Shown: positions 15,401-15,772 of the stretch, piece by piece
Layout: each line of letters opens with the position of its first letter
Position numbering within the stretch: position 1 is the stretch's first letter
Assembly (NCBI GenBank): GCA_964432995.1
Contig: CAYSPU010000139.1
Span: forward strand, 1 to 15,772
Direction: 5' to 3'
Length of the DNA: 15,772 nt
From: CAYSPU01 sp964432995
GTDB taxonomy: Bacteria; Verrucomicrobiota; Verrucomicrobiia; Limisphaerales; JAHDYP01
Program-made: the position numbers and the translations under genes
The notes under the pieces: generated by a model
What the model was told of the DNA's origin: nothing
What the model saw: the letters and a program-made list of their open reading frames with translations, nothing else
Databases searched by the model: none

Positions 15401-15772
15401 CGCGCCGACCGCTTCGGCCTGAGCGACCTCTACCAGCTCCGCGGCCGCGTCGGCCGCTACAAGCATCAGGCCTACGCCTACTTCCTCCTCCCCCGCCACG
15501 CCGGTCTCCTCTCCGACGCCCGCAAACGCATCAGCGCCATCAAGCAATACTCCACCCTCGGCAGCGGCTTCAAAATCGCCATGCGCGACCTCGAGATCCG
15601 CGGCGCCGGCAACCTCCTCGGCCCCGAACAAAGCGGCTACATCACCGCCGTCGGCTTCGAACTCTACTGCCAACTCCTCCAACAAAGCGTCGCCTCCCTC
15701 AAAGGAGAGAAGGTCAAACCCCGCCGCGAAGTCCGCATCCGCCTCGATTTCCTCGCCCTCAGCCCCGGCGAG
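12404..15772 (+). CDS. mfd: Transcription-repair coupling factor Mfd (C-terminus cut by window edge)
   Basis: ATP-dependent DNA translocase that removes stalled RNA polymerase from lesions and recruits UvrA. About 1123 codons are visible; a normal protein is ~1150 aa, and this one is enlarged by inserts. The UvrB-like N-terminal module shows FPSWEVLPHEDRLPHADVIS (about 89-108) and GELALRGGILDVFPLSSPWP (about 188-207). The RNA-polymerase-interacting CarD-like domain begins LEEGDYVVHLQHGIGRYVGL (about 567). Helicase motifs follow: Walker A GDVGFGKTE (741-749), DEEQRFGV (842-849), LSATPIPRTLYLAL, STTIIESGLDIPNANTIL and QLRGRVGRYKHQAYAYF. The final UvrA-masking domain lies outside the window. TTG 12404 is chosen from AGGAG spacing; GTG 12398 is the alternative. 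Two unusual inserts occur: one around residues 335-400 carrying a palindromic element, and a Pro/Ala-rich one around 472-505. Confidence 0.96.
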   Translation, partial: MDLLAIAARSPAVQALRRRLEKGDAFSLAGVSPAAHSFVVALLNALHPKRTLVVVAENLKAQEALHQDLQTWLSLAAPDTATARAPASLCFFPSWEVLPHEDRLPHADVISERLETLLTLSQPPDALAPAAPIVVTCAAALLQKTFAPDALRRSTRRLRQGDRCEPQALAEWLEAHAFEPEAQVTQKGELALRGGILDVFPLSSPWPVRLEFFGDELESLRTFDPVTQVSRETIREVLIPPAGELGLLRREPPGSPQVGLLIDHLPAQALLVLCDPERLREHVEDYARRVEAASPLLLPWRDLVEHLNSGGVQAVSLIENALIPDGQASPVPHEAELDVRNPESEFTTPADGPMEEDVLRGQPPQGRDARPRAAASAGSPHRIPRTPEPGVPTSSGMEHVLVSEPIVLSLPSLEAYRPIAERAPDLPVAEAQRREFFAQLHRWLRQGWDVHLFCNNEGERQRFGEIWLECGLGSPAPPPHPTPSAPAPSAPQETVGDTQPEQSTPGALPLPTLHLGSLARGFLCASASLVVVTDAEVFGRYRVQRPRRLKSPHAPATRSAMEINFTDLEEGDYVVHLQHGIGRYVGLRVLPTGRSRHTTTATDTQPEPNAPGQECLVIEYAPPDPAQPAPKLYVPVTEAHLVSKYVGAGKARPPLNTLGGSRWAKAKAQAEEAVRDLAGELLAIQAARETQPGHAFPPDPPWQREFESAFLFEETPDQLRAILETKADLERPKPMDRLICGDVGFGKTEVAIRAAFKAVLGGRQVALLVPTTVLAQQHFNTFSERMADYPVRIDLLSRFRSRRQQQETLRDLANGAVDIVIGTHRLIQSDVAFARLGLVIIDEEQRFGVLQKENFKRLRRLVDVLTLSATPIPRTLYLALTGARDMSTIETPPHDRLPVETIVTAYDERLIRDAIQRELQRGGQVFFLHNRVTTIDTFARRLQDLVPNARIVVGHGQMDSDTLEKVMTRFVNGQADVLLSTTIIESGLDIPNANTILIDRADRFGLSDLYQLRGRVGRYKHQAYAYFLLPRHAGLLSDARKRISAIKQYSTLGSGFKIAMRDLEIRGAGNLLGPEQSGYITAVGFELYCQLLQQSVASLKGEKVKPRREVRIRLDFLALSPGE
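13499..13582. repeat. 84-bp palindromic element inside the mfd reading frame
   Basis: Outer arms ggtagggacgc (13499-13509) and gcgtccccacc (13572-13582) match as inverted copies at 10 of 11 positions. Inside lie gcgcgg-cc-ccgcgc (13508-13521) and a perfect 7-bp hairpin ggacgcc-cgagcca-ggcgtcc (13557-13577). The span is exactly 28 codons, in frame with mfd, and encodes Arg/Pro/Ala-rich text (GRDARPRAAASAG...). It resembles a dispersed palindromic repeat that landed in a tolerated linker. Confidence 0.6.

Noticed and set aside
12359..15685. A 1108-codon open frame antisense to mfd
   Set aside because: It lies opposite mfd in the register where C-ending mfd codons become G-starting codons, giving Val/Ala/Asp/Glu/Gly-rich text with few stops. 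There are no domain motifs, while mfd on the other strand has all of its own.
1..15772. CRISPR arrays, tRNA or rRNA genes, phage or transposase genes
   Set aside because: No regularly spaced direct repeats, no cloverleaf or rRNA-like sequence and no transposase or integrase motifs were seen.

Overview
The window is GC-rich chromosomal DNA with a strong preference for C or G at third codon positions. Gene content and style suggest a Gram-negative, probably Verrucomicrobiota-like bacterium (secreted proteins of Planctomycetes/Verrucomicrobia type, lone rhamnulokinase beside a GH130 enzyme, palindromic intergenic elements). This placement is inferred from gene style, not from a marker phylogeny.

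Layout. The left edge holds the first ~679 codons of DNA polymerase I (minus strand). Divergent from it is a GNAT-like acyltransferase (plus), which converges with a 19-bp overlap on a PAP2-superfamily membrane phosphatase. That gene lies 14 bp downstream of a Na+/Ca2+ exchanger-type antiporter (both minus). Next come two minus-strand carbohydrate genes: rhamnulokinase (rhaB) and a GH130 beta-mannoside phosphorylase or mannosidase. From about 8.1 kb the plus strand takes over with two exported proteins: an unrecognised secreted protein, and a large protein with carboxypeptidase-regulatory-like domains plus a C-terminal thioredoxin-like domain. A ~450-bp gene-free stretch with a 38-bp palindrome and a 25-nt-arm inverted repeat follows. 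The right edge is filled by mfd, the transcription-repair coupling factor, which runs out of the window.

How the genes relate. polA and mfd are DNA-repair housekeeping genes at the two ends. The central block concerns membrane transport, lipid or phosphate hydrolysis and sugar use. The two exported proteins lie in tandem and both carry thiol-type motifs.

Most notable observation. The secreted-protein gene stops at a TGA (9586-9588), but the same frame continues for 46 well-formed codons to a second TGA (9727-9729), and a 12-bp-stem hairpin follows 16 nt later. The TGA falls in a Tyr-Gly-[TGA]-Gly-Gly-Thr-Cys context, where a Cys would make a C-x3-C pair. A perfect 6-bp hairpin begins 15 nt after the TGA. 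This gene is either a candidate selenoprotein with a Cys-to-Sec replacement or a recent nonsense mutation. A second notable observation is an 84-bp palindromic element sitting in frame inside mfd, resembling the in-frame palindromic elements known from Rickettsia.
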